The notes under the pieces: model-generated
Databases searched by the model: none
The model's input: only the letters and a program-made list of their open reading frames with translations
What the model was told of the DNA's origin: nothing
Part shown: piece after piece, positions 1 through 10,006 of the stretch
Position numbering within the stretch: position 1 is the first letter of the stretch
Layout of the letters: every line of letters begins with the position of its first letter
NCBI GenBank assembly: GCA_032718475.1
Contig: JAUCBJ010003844.1
Coordinates: 1 to 40,906 of the forward strand
From: Nemertoderma westbladi
Taxonomy: Eukaryota; Xenacoelomorpha; Nemertodermatida; Nemertodermatidae
Length of the DNA stretch: 40,906 nt
Direction: 5' to 3'
Position numbers and translations under genes: made by a program

Positions 1-404
1 GAAACGCCGACTCAAGTCGAAAATACAACATTCAAATATTGCTATGCGTGCTCCGCATGCTCCGCGACGCCCGACGAACGTGTTACTTATTTTATTTTGT
101 TATTTATGTAAATGTTTTAAGCCGGTAGGCACCTAGTTATATTGTATCTTGTTATCAGATATATAGTGGCTGAAGTTGGTCGCATGTAAAAATTGACCTC
201 CAGCGGAAATTGGTCGCAAATAACAGCTGAATACGGGCAAAAATTCAACTGTAACCATTGCTATTCACTCTGGTTTATTGTTTTGGTTAGAATAGCCTGC
301 TACTGTATCCAGCTCATTTCCCTAAGTTGTTAAGTAACGTTGGCGTTGATTGTATTTATTATAATTGTGGAACTTTGAAAAAAAATTTGTTTATTTTCAT
401 TTAG

Positions 405-456
405 GCCGCCGCAAACGAGAGACGAAAAGCCGAGGAAGAAAGATGCCAGTCTGATG
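405..456 (+). CDS. Candidate internal mini-exon of an unidentified host gene
   Basis: A T-rich tract ending in ATTTAG lies directly before position 405, and the segment ends at GATG followed by GTAAGT, a textbook 5' splice site. The 52 bases between are open in one frame and read AAANERRKAEEERCQSDG across the junction, a charged, helix-prone stretch like coiled-coil linkers. The region is clearly more GC-rich than its surroundings. No flanking exons were recognised within the window, so the gene cannot be named. A chance pair of splice-like signals remains possible. Confidence 0.35.
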
Positions 457-1672
457 GTAAGTTCAGTTGAGAGAAAAATACGTGGGCGTTGCGTTGTGAG
501 GTTCACAGTTTAATCGTAATTTATATTATTTAAATTTTTATATTATTCTTATTTAAAGTTAATTAAAATAAGCCAGCATATGCTGTGTGCATATATCCTT
601 TGTGGGACCTTTGTACAGGACAATCCAAACAAGCTTAGCTTACGGGTTTATGTTATTTCAACCGCTGCGCTGGCTTGTTGCCCTCCTGCGGGAAACTGGA
701 TAACTGCTGAGTCACTCAAATTATATTTCAGATTTTTGAGAAACCACTTGTGTATCAAGTTTTGTTTAATTTCATCAAAGGGTGACAGACATACGACATT
801 AGGCCTCAGACAGAAAGACATATCGACTGGAAGATATCGGTAACTGTACCTACCAATATGCTAAGCAGTTACTTCGTCGCTCGATATACAACAATAGAGC
901 CGCTCAACAGCGGGATACTTACTGTAAGAATCTCAGGGATACTTTCTGTAAAAATCTCAGGATACATTACACTGACTGACATACTGACTGACGATACTGA
1001 CTGATAATTATCTAGGTTAAGGCACTTCCTGCCAGGCGATTTTGATGAAATTTTGCAAGTACATTGCTTTGGTGGTTCATAATCGCGTTACAAAATTTCA
1101 GATCGATTATATGTGTGGTATTCGATATATTTAGTTTTTTAACATTGTTTTATTTATTACATTCATGTTATGTCTAACCTTACAGCCTTATGTACCCAGG
1201 ACTTTATAGTGTCTTTAGGACTAGATTAGATTATGCTCCAACAAATATTTAATTACAAATTATATTTGGTGGATACTGGTAGCAATGCCAGGCAGGTTTG
1301 CCAACTGCAGCAGCTGCTAAGGCTAACTACAGTACAAGCTACGATTTCGTCTAAGGCTATGGGAGCCCTATCAGAAAGAAATACTACAAGTTGATGCTAC
1401 CACCATCTCTTCTAATTTTCCATACAACAGGAAGGGTATTATAAAACGGCTGGATAACAGGATAATGAAATGGGATTAGTAACTGATTAACGTGTTGGGG
1501 TCTCCACATAATACTGTAATAAGTACAGAAGTAACAAGTACCGGTAACACACGTCATAATCATAAACCAATTGAGGAAAAGGAACAGGTTACAGAGGCAG
1601 GCTTTTCTAACTAAAACAATAAACGGCCACTTTTGACTTTACCAATTGAAGGAGCCCTATAACCTCACCACA
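457..1672. other. No gene recognised
   Basis: The stretch is AT-rich with short ORFs only. The 87-codon ORF at 580-843 has no recognisable motif and no coding bias that I can see. Around 917-1003 there are small direct repeats (TACTGACTGA-like and a duplicated CTCAGGATAC motif). Nothing else is supported. Confidence 0.5.
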
Positions 1673-1680
1673 TACCGGTA

Positions 1681-1718
1681 CTACTACTACAATCGGCATG
1701 ATTCATTGCAGCTGCATT
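1681..1718 (-). repeat. Isolated 3' tail of the RTE-like LINE family
   Basis: About 38 bases (a CTA-repeat followed by ATCGGCATG, CATTGCAGCTGCATT) match 22871-22908, the 3' end of the RTE-like LINE, in the same orientation with about five differences. In the full copy this is the short 3' UTR plus trinucleotide tail directly after the stop codon. Here no coding sequence follows, so it looks like an extremely 5'-truncated insertion. The element would point to the left on the reverse strand. Confidence 0.5.
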
Positions 1719-1738
1719 ATATATATAGGATAGGCCGC

Positions 1739-2102
1739 TGCACGTATATCACCACACCTGCCTTCTCCAATCATGGCACCTGCGGCACTTATATCACCAC
1801 ACCTGCCTTCTCCAATCATGGCACCCGCGGCACTTATATCACCACACCTGCCTTCTCCAATCGTTGCACCCACTGCACTTATATCACCAGACCCAGTGCC
1901 ATCTCCAATCGTGGCACCCGATGCACTTATATCACAAGACCCAGTGCCATCTCCAATCATGGTAGCTGGTGCACTTATTTCACAAGACCCAGTGCCATCT
2001 CCATTCATGGCACCCGCGGTACTTATATCATCAGACCCAGTGCCATCTCCAATCATGGCACCCGCTGCACTTATATTACCAGATCCAGTGCCATCTCCTA
2101 GA
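1739..2102 (+). repeat. Codon-compatible 45/48-bp minisatellite (Pro/Ala-rich if translated)
   Basis: After a partial unit at 1739-1772, units begin at 1773, 1818, 1863, 1911, 1959, 2007 and 2055. Two are 45 bp and the following ones 48 bp. Read from 1773 to 2120 they give repeats such as MAPAALISPHLPSPI and VAPDALISQDPVPSPI, seven units followed by a stop after SFSGR. Unit lengths are multiples of three, so all frames stay open. The reverse strand is also open across most of the array (Gly/Ser-rich). An in-frame TAG precedes the + frame, so a spliced exon or a non-coding minisatellite are both possible. Confidence 0.85.
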
Positions 2103-2200
2103 TCTTTTAGCGGTAGGTAGGCTTACTCACACATTTATTTAACAAGGCTTTGGTGGAGCATATCTTTTAGCAGTAGGTAGGCTTACTCACACATATATTT
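2102..2200 (+). repeat. Direct duplication of about 39 bp, 60 bp apart
   Basis: Positions 2102-2140 and 2162-2200 share a motif running from ATCTTTTAGC through GTAGGTAGGCTTACTCACAC with about two substitutions. The spacing is exactly 60 bp. It lies directly after the minisatellite and its first copy overlaps the last codons of the repeat ORF, so it may mark a local tandem duplication at the array edge. Confidence 0.8.
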
Positions 2201-3714
2201 CATTATTAATCATAATTGAATATTTGCACAGTAAATTTAAGTAATTAAGTGAATGAAGGCCTACGTGTAAGAATGACACTAAAAAAGTGGCACAGTGGAA
2301 TAAGAGTAACATCAGTACAGTATGTGAGGTTTGAAAGTACTATGAGCACTATTAAAATTAAAATTGAACTACAAGATACGAGTTGTGAATCATACCAGTA
2401 ACTACCGGGTTCACAACCCAAAGAGACTTAAATGAATGTGTGAAGTACTGGTACATGGTTTAGATAGAAAGGTCAAAGTAGCAAAGGAACCAGCGGCCAA
2501 ACCAAGGAGGTACCGTGTTTACATTCTTATTTTATCACCTGTTTTTAAATGCCTTTTTTCACCTGGTTTTTACTATTCATTTTTTCTTTATTACCTATAA
2601 AAGTTTTGACTTTCCTTTTTAATTACCATGATTTACTTGCCTTTTTTTACTGTTTTTTACTACCGTATCTTTTTCTTCAATACCAGTTTTTAATTGCCTT
2701 TTTTTCGTATTGGTTTTTATTTCCATTTTATTTTAATAATTCCTGGACTATCGCTAAGCAGCCTTAAGTGCTGCTCCGATTCGCCTCAGATTATAAAAAT
2801 ATTATTTAATCTCTTGATAAATTGATATAATTATATATATAGATTTTGTAGGTACTGCAGTAGCAGAACCAGTACTGTGGCATTCCACATTTAGTGGCAG
2901 TAGTGTTGTGAAACCGGGATGAGAGTAACTGAAATACAGTAGGAGGTAGCTGTGAGACACGGCCAACTGTTAGTATTACTATTGTAGTATTAATTAGTAT
3001 AGTACTATTGCAGCTGTGGTATTACTACAGCTAGCGTTACTTGCAATTTAGCTATAATATATATTAGTATTAGTATATAGTAATATAGCTATAGTACTGT
3101 AGCTATGTTAAATCATGGAAACCGGGCTTTAGTTGTTGATTTATTAGATTAATTTAAAGTACCACCATACCACTACCTGGGTGGTTGGGTGCCTTCCAGT
3201 GCACAATTCCACTGCTTCCAAACCACAGAACCAATACTGGTGGCCTAACAGCCTAAGTATTGGCCTATCATGTACTGAACTGATATAGCATAGAAGCAAC
3301 AGGTAGACAGGCCTATGTTTACAAAGTACTTATGCTTACACCTAAAATCAAAGCAATTAATTAATATAAATATATGGTTACAGTATGCTACATTTGCTAC
3401 CTGCCTTGCTGCCTTAGGCCTAAAAACAAATATGAAGAAAAGTGCGATTGATCTACATTCAGACCATTAGCTATATATATATAACATGTAACCAAATGAT
3501 AGCCAAGAGTTTAGCCAATCAATGAAGGGCGCTGTAAAAGCTATCTGCTGGTGAGTCATTAGTAGCAGAGTGGAATTATTTGGTGTAACCATCGAAATTC
3601 ATAGGCCCTTCATGAAGGTAGAGAAGTTAACTAATATTGGTTAGATGTAATACAACAGGTTCTATAGGGAGATAGTATAGAATAGTAGGACAGCTGAGTT
3701 TGTGTGAGAGAGAT
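2201..3714. other. No gene recognised
   Basis: Low-complexity T-rich stretch at about 2515-2760 (the 72-codon ORF there is Phe/Leu-rich by composition only) and AT/TA-rich stretches near 2990-3110 with repeated TAGTAT/CTATAG words. No recognisable protein motif on either strand. Confidence 0.5.
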
Positions 3715-3742
3715 GGGGGGGGGGGGGGGGGGGGGGGGGGGG
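3715..3742. repeat. Poly-G run (28 G)
   Basis: Uninterrupted run of 28 guanines. It is one of eight G/C runs of 17 or more bases in this window. It pairs in complementarity with the C run at 4141-4164, about 400 bp away. Confidence 0.95.
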
Positions 3743-4001
3743 ACGGCTTTGGGTAGTAGTTATTCACTGATTGTCAAAGGATTCGCTGGTCCACTAGGAT
3801 ACAGTGCTTTAGATCCACAATATTTTTTTTTGTCCGTTGAATTTACTCATTATGTCCGCTGATTTTGACTTTTTATGTCCGCGGAAATTGCTACCGGTAA
3901 TGCTGTGGAGCAGTATATTGTAGGTATAAAGCCTTAGAATTATAAGGCCTGGTTTTCGAAAACAGGGGTATTGGCCGCTGGTCCCCTTTAACCTACAGCA
4001 A

Positions 4002-4164
4002 CCCCCCCCCCCCCGGCATTCTTTCTTCATTGTTGTCTAGAATACAAAATGTATAATAAGTGTCATTCATATGGGAATATTCATAAGTGAGTGTAGCCCG
4101 TGTATGTACTGTAATACTGTACATTCTGTATTTTATCAATCCCCCCCCCCCCCCCCCCCCCCCC
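4002..4164. repeat. Poly-C runs (13 C at 4002-4014; 24 C at 4141-4164)
   Basis: Two C homopolymers separated by about 126 bp of ordinary sequence. With the G run at 3715 they could form an inverted G/C pair. No gene is evident in between. Confidence 0.95.
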
Positions 4165-4549
4165 TCTCAGAAACTATAACAATCTCTCTCTTTCTCCTTC
4201 ACTCATGCTGCAATACATAATTGAAAATAAATAAAATTGTAAGTTTAAGTAATAAATTTTACAACCTACTCTACTACTACTATTTGTGAAAAACTGTCTG
4301 CAGATTTAATTACTCCCGCAATTGGAAGGGGGTTTCGCGTCCGCCAGTTAACCGATATCATATAGACCTGTTAAAGGAGTCCATAGGCAAAGGCCGATCT
4401 GAATTTATCAGAGAAAATATAATACACTCAAGCGAGGGTAATGCGAATAAATAAAAAAATCTTTCATGTGATTAGATACAAAATTGTAAAAGCCTTAGGG
4501 TTTTAAGCGCAACCAAGTTTTTATCATTGTTAACTATTATAAACTAATA
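4165..4549. other. No gene recognised
   Basis: Ordinary AT-rich sequence. No ORF with recognisable content; a faint continuation of the reverse-strand LINE remnant may reach into its right end. Confidence 0.4.
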
Positions 4550-5445
4550 TTAAATAACTAAAAATTAAATTTTTCTGATCAGTCAAGTAGAATAGTGTGA
4601 AAAATCTAGTATACAATATATAGTCTGTATCTCTGCTTTATTGTCCAATCTTCAAGTTGTCAGGTCAATCCCAGGTTGCTGATCAAGTTGCTCCCTGGAA
4701 ACACTTAAAAAAGTTGCTATAAAAGTTGCTCAACTTTTACAGCAACTTGAAGGAATTTGCATTGGCGAATTAAAGCGGGATAATCAAATTAAATCATCAA
4801 AAACTAGCTAGTAGATAAAATTACCCTTTATTTTACAGTCAAACTAGTCAAGTTGCTCTAAAAGTTGCTGGCCAAGTTACTGGTAAAGTTTCCAGTGTAA
4901 ACAGCGATTAAATTAAGTTGCTCCAAAAAAAGTTGCCAGTTGCCGAGAAAGTTGCTTTACAAGTTGCCATGTGTAAACAGGCCTTTACAAAGGAAATGAA
5001 TTTCATCTTCAATATTACCTGACTTACAAACAGCACAAGTTCTACTTTCTAGCGGTTTATTTTGTAAACGTCCTACTTCACCATTTAACAGCAGAACACC
5101 ACAAGGAAATTGTGCAAGAATGCTACGTTGCTTCCTATTTAATAAATTAGTAGTAATATAGGTCTCCTCTTTAAATTCAGTTTTAAAATGTGTAAGTATT
5201 TTCTAAGTTTCGGTTTTTAGCTAACATCACTTTTCCAAAATCATTGAAATACTCAATACAATGTTTAGTAAATTGCTGTATATTACATGTAGATTTAACA
5301 TTATTATTCTCTGTACCGTAACCTACTACTCGAAAAATGTAATTCTGTAATTCACTGCACCATCAGATTGGTTATATTCAAATTTAAAAACCCTTTTAGC
5401 AATTCTGCGATCATTCATAGAAACCAATCTATTCCAAAATCTGCA
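4550..5445 (-). pseudogene. C-terminal remnant of a LINE reverse transcriptase polyprotein
   Basis: On the reverse strand, 5445 down to about 4985 reads as fragments typical of the region after RT in LINE ORF2: RFWNRLVSMNDRRIAKRVF, then RKQRSILAQFPCGVLLLNG, EVGRLQNKPLESRTCAVCK and EDEIHFLCKG. The CxxC...H...C arrangement matches the small zinc-binding tail of CR1/L2-type elements. The pieces sit in shifted frames with stops. Reading stops at the AAGTTGC-rich block and may resume at about 4650-4550 (a stretch containing FYLTDQKNLIF). The clade cannot be fixed from this part. Confidence 0.65.
4655..4995. mobile_element. Candidate hAT-like MITE with AAGTTGC subterminal repeats
   Basis: About a dozen copies of AAGTTGC or its complement are packed into 340 bp, in both orientations. 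The right edge reads, on the reverse strand, CAGGCCTGTTTACACATGGC followed by AACTTG; a CAGG start and repeated subterminal motifs are usual for non-autonomous hAT elements. The block interrupts the reverse-strand LINE remnant just after its HFLCKG motif, which supports a later insertion. A clear matching left end and an 8-bp target duplication were not found. Confidence 0.45.
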
Positions 5446-5462
5446 AATTGATACATAATGAC

Positions 5463-6208
5463 GCTAAGCCTATATTCTTCTATAAGAAAATACATGACAA
5501 TTTTGTCGCTGTGAAAGGGGGTAGGACTAGGGCAAACATATTTAATTTGAGAAAAATATAGGTATATATAGGTATATATATATAGAGTTTCGGTGTCTTG
5601 GACCAGTATGCGCTAATCCTCGTCACCACCATCAGCTGGACAAGGAATTAGCCAAGCCTATCTATCTATTACACCAATGACCTAAATTAATCACACCATC
5701 AACTCAGTTACCACCTAGCCCAAAAAGACATCAGACCTCAGACAGAACATTGGAACCATATAGGCCTATGGTAAGTAAACATGTTACCAATGGAAAACTG
5801 GTACTTTGCTAGGGCAAACACACAGTACAAAAATTATATAAGATTTGACAATAGGTAGTAATGTCGGAATTCTGCTCTTTACTTCATATGTGATAATTGA
5901 ATGTACCGACAGGCTGACTAACAGGGGGTTGTTATGTATATATTAACTTAAAGGTAAACACAAGTAGAATCAGGGCATTAAGACCAAATTAGTGACTCAA
6001 ACCCTAGGGCCATCAAAGGACACAAACAAAACAAACAAAAAACACAAACAAAAATAAAATAATAACATGCTGAACATACAGGTATGTATCGCAAACCTAA
6101 CCCTAAAACCTAACCGCCATACACTAAATGATACCGGTAATAAACTGCACGAAAGCTAAGCATATATTCTATAAGAAAATATATTACAATTTTGTCGCCA
6201 TGAAAGGG
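5463..6208 (+). repeat. Diverged direct-repeat pair (5463-5520 and 6154-6208)
   Basis: Two segments of about 55-58 bp share GCTAAGC, TATATTCT, CTATAAGAAAATA, ACAATTTTGTCGC and TGAAAGGG in the same order, about 690 bp apart. Between them lie AT microsatellites (5555-5585) and anonymous sequence. They could be ends of an old element or two copies of a short repeat; no coding capacity is seen between. Confidence 0.65.
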
Positions 6209-6929
6209 TTACCAATTGTGTTCAGTTGCCATGGCAACAGAGACAGACCTATTGGTCAGTTTAATTGTCTGAACTTAGAAATGGATTTTATTTTACATTC
6301 ATGGTAACTGCATTTACTTGACGAAGCATTATAGAAGGTCGTACATTATTTGCTGGTTTCTATGGTTACAGGGGGCTACCAATCCATTTCAATGGAGCCA
6401 CTACAGAAATGAAGAGTAGGTTTTTAGGAAGTTTTGTGTTGAAGGTAGTAGTTTTTAGTGAGTAGGTTGGAGTCGGTGCATGTTTTTAGTGTAAATGAAA
6501 GAGAGTTGAAGACAGTTGCAGTGGCTATAGCAAAGGATTGAGCGCCGATAGTTTTCAAATTATAAGTAGGAACTTTGAAGGTACACATGTTTTCGGTTCG
6601 GGTAACATTATAGTTGGGTACCAATAAATCTAGGAGATAGGTCAGGGCCTGAAGATTAATAGATTTCCAGGTTAATAAATCTATCTCTAGCTTTTTTCCT
6701 GAGCCTAACTAACACAGGTATTACCAACCAATAACTAACTAATGATAAAACTACATAATATGACTCATTAAAATACGAAAATACAAAGTTAGGAATTATA
6801 TCGACATATCATAAGGGCCTACGTCAAAAAACTCGTTTTTCAGGAAACTACTTTTTTGTTTCTAATTTTGTTTTAGTGCAAAAGGTAATAATAACTTAAG
6901 AGTTAATTATGTAAGTGGATTCAATTCCC
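6209..6929. other. No gene recognised
   Basis: Contains a palindromic GTTGCCATGGCAAC near 6223 and anonymous AT-rich sequence. The 66-codon reverse ORF at 6424-6624 shows no known motif. Confidence 0.45.
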
Positions 6930-6973
6930 TGCACTACCCACCGAAAATGGGACTAGTGGCATTTTACCAATAT

Positions 6974-7022
6974 AGTTGGCGATGTGAGATTACCAATAAT
7001 AATCTCACCTCATAACCAACTG
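6974..7022 (+). promoter_or_regulatory. Nested inverted repeat in the retrotransposon leader
   Basis: GTGAGATTA (6984-6992) and TAATCTCAC (7000-7008) form a perfect 9-bp stem around a 7-base loop. AGTTGG (6974-6979) and CCAACT (7017-7022) can pair outside it. Such structure near the start of an LTR element may mark the LTR edge or an RNA packaging hairpin; this role is inference. Confidence 0.45.
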
Positions 7023-7149
7023 GGGAGGGCGATACACGCCGTAAGCCACAGAGAGAGGTGAGAGGTCAAACCACCTCAGAGGGAGAAACCAGCTAGTGAG
7101 GCTAGCACCAGTGGGAAACACCAACAGGGAGTGGCGAAGTGACAATTAG

Positions 7150-7156
7150 TATATAA
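7150..7156 (+). promoter_or_regulatory. TATA-like element in the presumed 5' LTR
   Basis: TATATAA lies about 515 bp upstream of the first gag ATG (7666), a plausible spacing for an LTR promoter followed by R/U5 and leader. No transcription data are available; the motif alone is weak in an AT-rich genome. Confidence 0.35.
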
Positions 7157-7665
7157 GCCAATAGCGGGCAGGGAAGCACGTTGGGGAGGACAAGAACGCA
7201 TCCATTGGGTATTAGAGGCCGCCCAGTGGTGTAGGGCTAAAACCAATATGTGTCAATGGTATAACTCTTGTGATCACTCATTATTAGTTCAGTTGAGTTA
7301 GTTAATTCCGTTATGGTTGTGAGACCATAATAATATTTTGAATAGTGTAGAATAGAGAATAGAGAATAGAATAAGATTAGTTTTGACCGTCGTCGTTATT
7401 AGATCATTACTGTATCGTTGTTACTGTTATTGTGCACTGCATATCATCATATTCAGACTGTGCTGTTATTAACTGCGTGATTAACAACACTGAGAATTTA
7501 ACTCTTATTTTCAACGGCCTTCGGCCTAACATACCCAACAGCTTACGAACGCGACGACGCATACAACCTTCACCAGTCGGGACTGAGACTGTCAACTCCA
7601 CCAGTCCCGTCACAGTCAAAAATATCCAGGGAGTCAAGACATACAACAAACTGTGACCACAACCT

Positions 7666-8844
7666 GTGGACAAGATGAGCGAGAAGATGAGCGAACAACA
7701 GCGAGATACGCCCCAGATCTCGGAAGGAGAAAGAATGCCGCTGCGGATCCCGAGCGATACGGACCAGACGATCCAGGAGGCCGCAATGGGGCGATACCGG
7801 CCTGCCACCCCGGACTCGCCAATGAGGGACGATCCGGATACCCAAGCGGAGGGCAGCCGACAATGAGGAGGGAGAAGTGACGAGTCGACGCGAGATGCCG
7901 ACGGCGGTCGAAGTACTGAAGTCGCCGGCCAACCACAGGCCGAGGGCGACGAACGGCCCACCGGAATGGCGACAGTGGGGCCGACGGTACAGCTCCGGAC
8001 GAAGAGGGAAGGTGGAGTCAACGAGGAGGACGTCGGGACGAGTGATCGCCTGCGACGGGCTTACAACACCATGAAGAGGATGCTAAAGGACGCTAAGGAA
8101 GGGATCAAGGTAGACCAGCCCAAACTATATCAGAGGCTAGGTGAGTGCAACAGACATTTCCGCTACTTAGTCCAATTTGGACAGGGGGAATTGGCGAGTG
8201 AGAGGGCAAGGGGGGTCACCACAGAACTGTTTGAATTGTGGCGATCCTCCAAGGTGGTGGAGGCAGACGTGGTGTACGTAGGGCCTTACTTAGTGGATGC
8301 GAGGGGGATTAAGTTAGTGGGATGGGTGGACCCCCATGACGGCAAATCCGAGGTTAATCCCGAGGATTCGGTGTCGTCGTTTAGTAGGAACTCCAGCAAA
8401 TGGGGGAAAATTAGTAGGACAGACAGGCGACGAGAGTCCGTCGCAACCGAAAAGTACGCTACATCCTCCGTGAAAGCAAGACGGGTGTTAGAGATAGATC
8501 TGGCGTGTCAACTAGACACTGTTGCGCTGGATCAAAAGGAACTAGAAAGGCAGTTGGACGAGGGAACCGCGTTGCTAGAGAGGGAGAGAGAATTAGCGAG
8601 AGAGTGTAAAGAGAGGGCCGAGAGGGTGGCGAGGAACTATAGGGAGTGGGAGGAGAGAGAGATAAATGAGTGCAATAATAATAATACGTTCGATGGAGTT
8701 AATATTAATAGTACCGTAATAGATAACCCTAATATTGGTGTACAAAATAATTTGAATAATAATATGAATAATGTAGAGCAAAATAATTCAAATAATATAA
8801 ATAGTAATAATCCAAATAATAATATAATAAATGGCGGAAAATAA
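7666..8844 (+). pseudogene. BEL/Pao gag, N-terminal part
   Basis: The frame starts with MDKMSEKMSEQQ and runs to 8844 with a single in-frame TGA at 7864-7866; 7966 is only an internal Met after that stop. From about 8040 it shows a helical segment (RLRRAYNTMKRMLKDAKEG) like the N-terminal helices of BEL gag. Then come a moderately conserved region (to about 8500), a charged coiled-coil-like stretch (8530-8670), and an Asn-rich tail (8670-8835). The Asn tail is low complexity. It overlaps a second frame opening at 8831 (MAENNQNNTINNA), which suggests a frame slip in the AAT-rich region. Confidence 0.7.
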
Positions 8845-8994
8845 TCAAAATAATACAATTAATAACGCAGCGAACCAGCAGGGCGAGACTATTAACGGTG
8901 CAATTAATACAAATATAGGGGGAACAAGCGATCTGCCCAATGAGAGCCTACAAGGCCATGCAGTTGTGCAGGGGTGAAGAAGGAGGTGACGGAT

Positions 8995-9180
8995 GGGGGG
9001 GGGGGGGGGGGGGGCTACGGGCACCCCACCCACAAGCAATTAATGACGAGAGGGAGGGGGGGGGGGGGGGGGCAGAGAATGTCCCACGAGCGTCTGCGGG
9101 TAATGCAGGTGGTGAGTTGAGTGAACCGTGGCACCCGAATGTGGACAAGAGGGGGGGGGGGGGGGGGGGGTGGGGGGGGG
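8995..9180 (+). repeat. Three poly-G runs inside gag
   Basis: Runs of 20 G (8995-9014), 17 G (9056-9072) and 20 G (9151-9170), the last followed by T and nine G (9172-9180). All are on the coding strand of the retrotransposon. Confidence 0.95.
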
Positions 9181-9246
9181 CAGAGAATGTCCCACAAGCG
9201 TCGATGGGTAATGTGCGCAGTGAGTTGAGTGAACCGCGGCACCCGA
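9073..9246 (+). repeat. Tandem duplication with a 108-bp period in gag
   Basis: 9073-9139 and 9181-9247 align, starting CAGAGAATGTCCCAC and ending TGAGTTGAGTGAACCG then GGCACCCGA, with roughly ten differences. The period is 108 bp (36 codons), each unit being preceded by a G run. Translation gives two copies of a Gly-tract plus AENVP module. Confidence 0.85.
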
Positions 9247-9373
9247 CGACAAAGGATAATAGGGTGATTGTGAATATCCCCAGGGCCATCCAACCAGGCA
9301 GTGGGAGAGACATTGGCGCCATGAGCAGGCGAGCGATAAACGTCGAGCCCAGTCGGAAGACGGAAGAAGAACA

Positions 9374-10006
9374 GTGGAGTTTATCTGGGAGGTCGAAGCG
9401 AGTTCTCACGAGGGAGAACACTGCGCTGAAATCGGACGAGGCGAGGAGAAGCGAGGAAGCGTTGCTACGAGCAACTGGAGGGGAAGGACAGACAGTGAAC
9501 TGTCAGTAGTCGAGATGGAGACAGAGAGCTGGTGGGGTCATACTCCAGGAGATTGCCGTCGCCCCGGAGAAACACAACCTGGTGAAATATACCACACACC
9601 GGGAGAGGGGGACATTCCCCCATTACAGTATCAGCAATACACACAACCAAAAACAAGAACCCCGAACCCCTCAGATCCAAATAAATCGTGCGACACAGAG
9701 ATATGGAGGATACCCCTGATGATATATCCCACCCAGGGAAAGTCGATGGGCCCGATAGGTGAACCGCACCCAACATCAAAGGAGTCTGTATCCCTACCAT
9801 TGAGCGCACTTAAAGTACAAGCGATGGCAATGGCAACACTCATCGATGCGCTGAAGACTAGGATCGAGCTCCCGCCAGTGGAGCCCTTCAAATTCGATGG
9901 TAGTAAGCCAGAGGAATATCTGCAATTCCGGCGTATGTACAGCAATGAAATCTTAACGAAGAACCTGACGCAAGCGGAGTGCCTTAAATACTTACAAGTC
10001 TATACA
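9374..10006 (+). pseudogene. BEL/Pao gag, DUF1759-like domain, first part
   Basis: The later half reads ALKTRIELPPVEPFKFDG followed by SKPEEYLQFRRMYS and LTQAECLKYLQVYT, which is the conserved start of the DUF1759 gag domain of BEL elements (L-P-x-F-G/S then W/Y-x-x-F and the KxxYL motif). The segment before about 9780 is Pro/Thr-rich and of low complexity. The frame stops at TAG immediately after the insertion point at 10006. It resumes in the same frame at 11099. Confidence 0.75.

Larger units (their letters stand above)
8831..9509 (+). pseudogene. BEL/Pao gag, low-complexity middle region
   Basis: Reading passes from the short frame at 8831-8970 to an open frame at 8940-9509 through three G runs translated as poly-Gly. 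A unit beginning AENVP and containing GELSEP or SELSEP before HP occurs twice. The end (from about 9330) is Arg/Glu-rich. Frame changes coincide with the G runs, so replication slippage is the likely cause. No domain is recognisable; the region probably encodes a flexible linker between gag parts. Confidence 0.5.

Noticed and set aside
2549-2767. 72-codon hydrophobic ORF as a membrane protein
   Set aside because: Phe/Leu content follows from T-rich low-complexity DNA; there is no conserved pattern.
7407-8021. 204-codon reverse ORF opposite gag
   Set aside because: It is the shadow of the GC-rich gag coding strand, with other reverse frames equally open and no domain.
8948-9421. Pro-rich reverse ORFs over the gag G runs
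   Set aside because: Poly-Pro and Ser content comes from C homopolymers opposite the gag coding strand.
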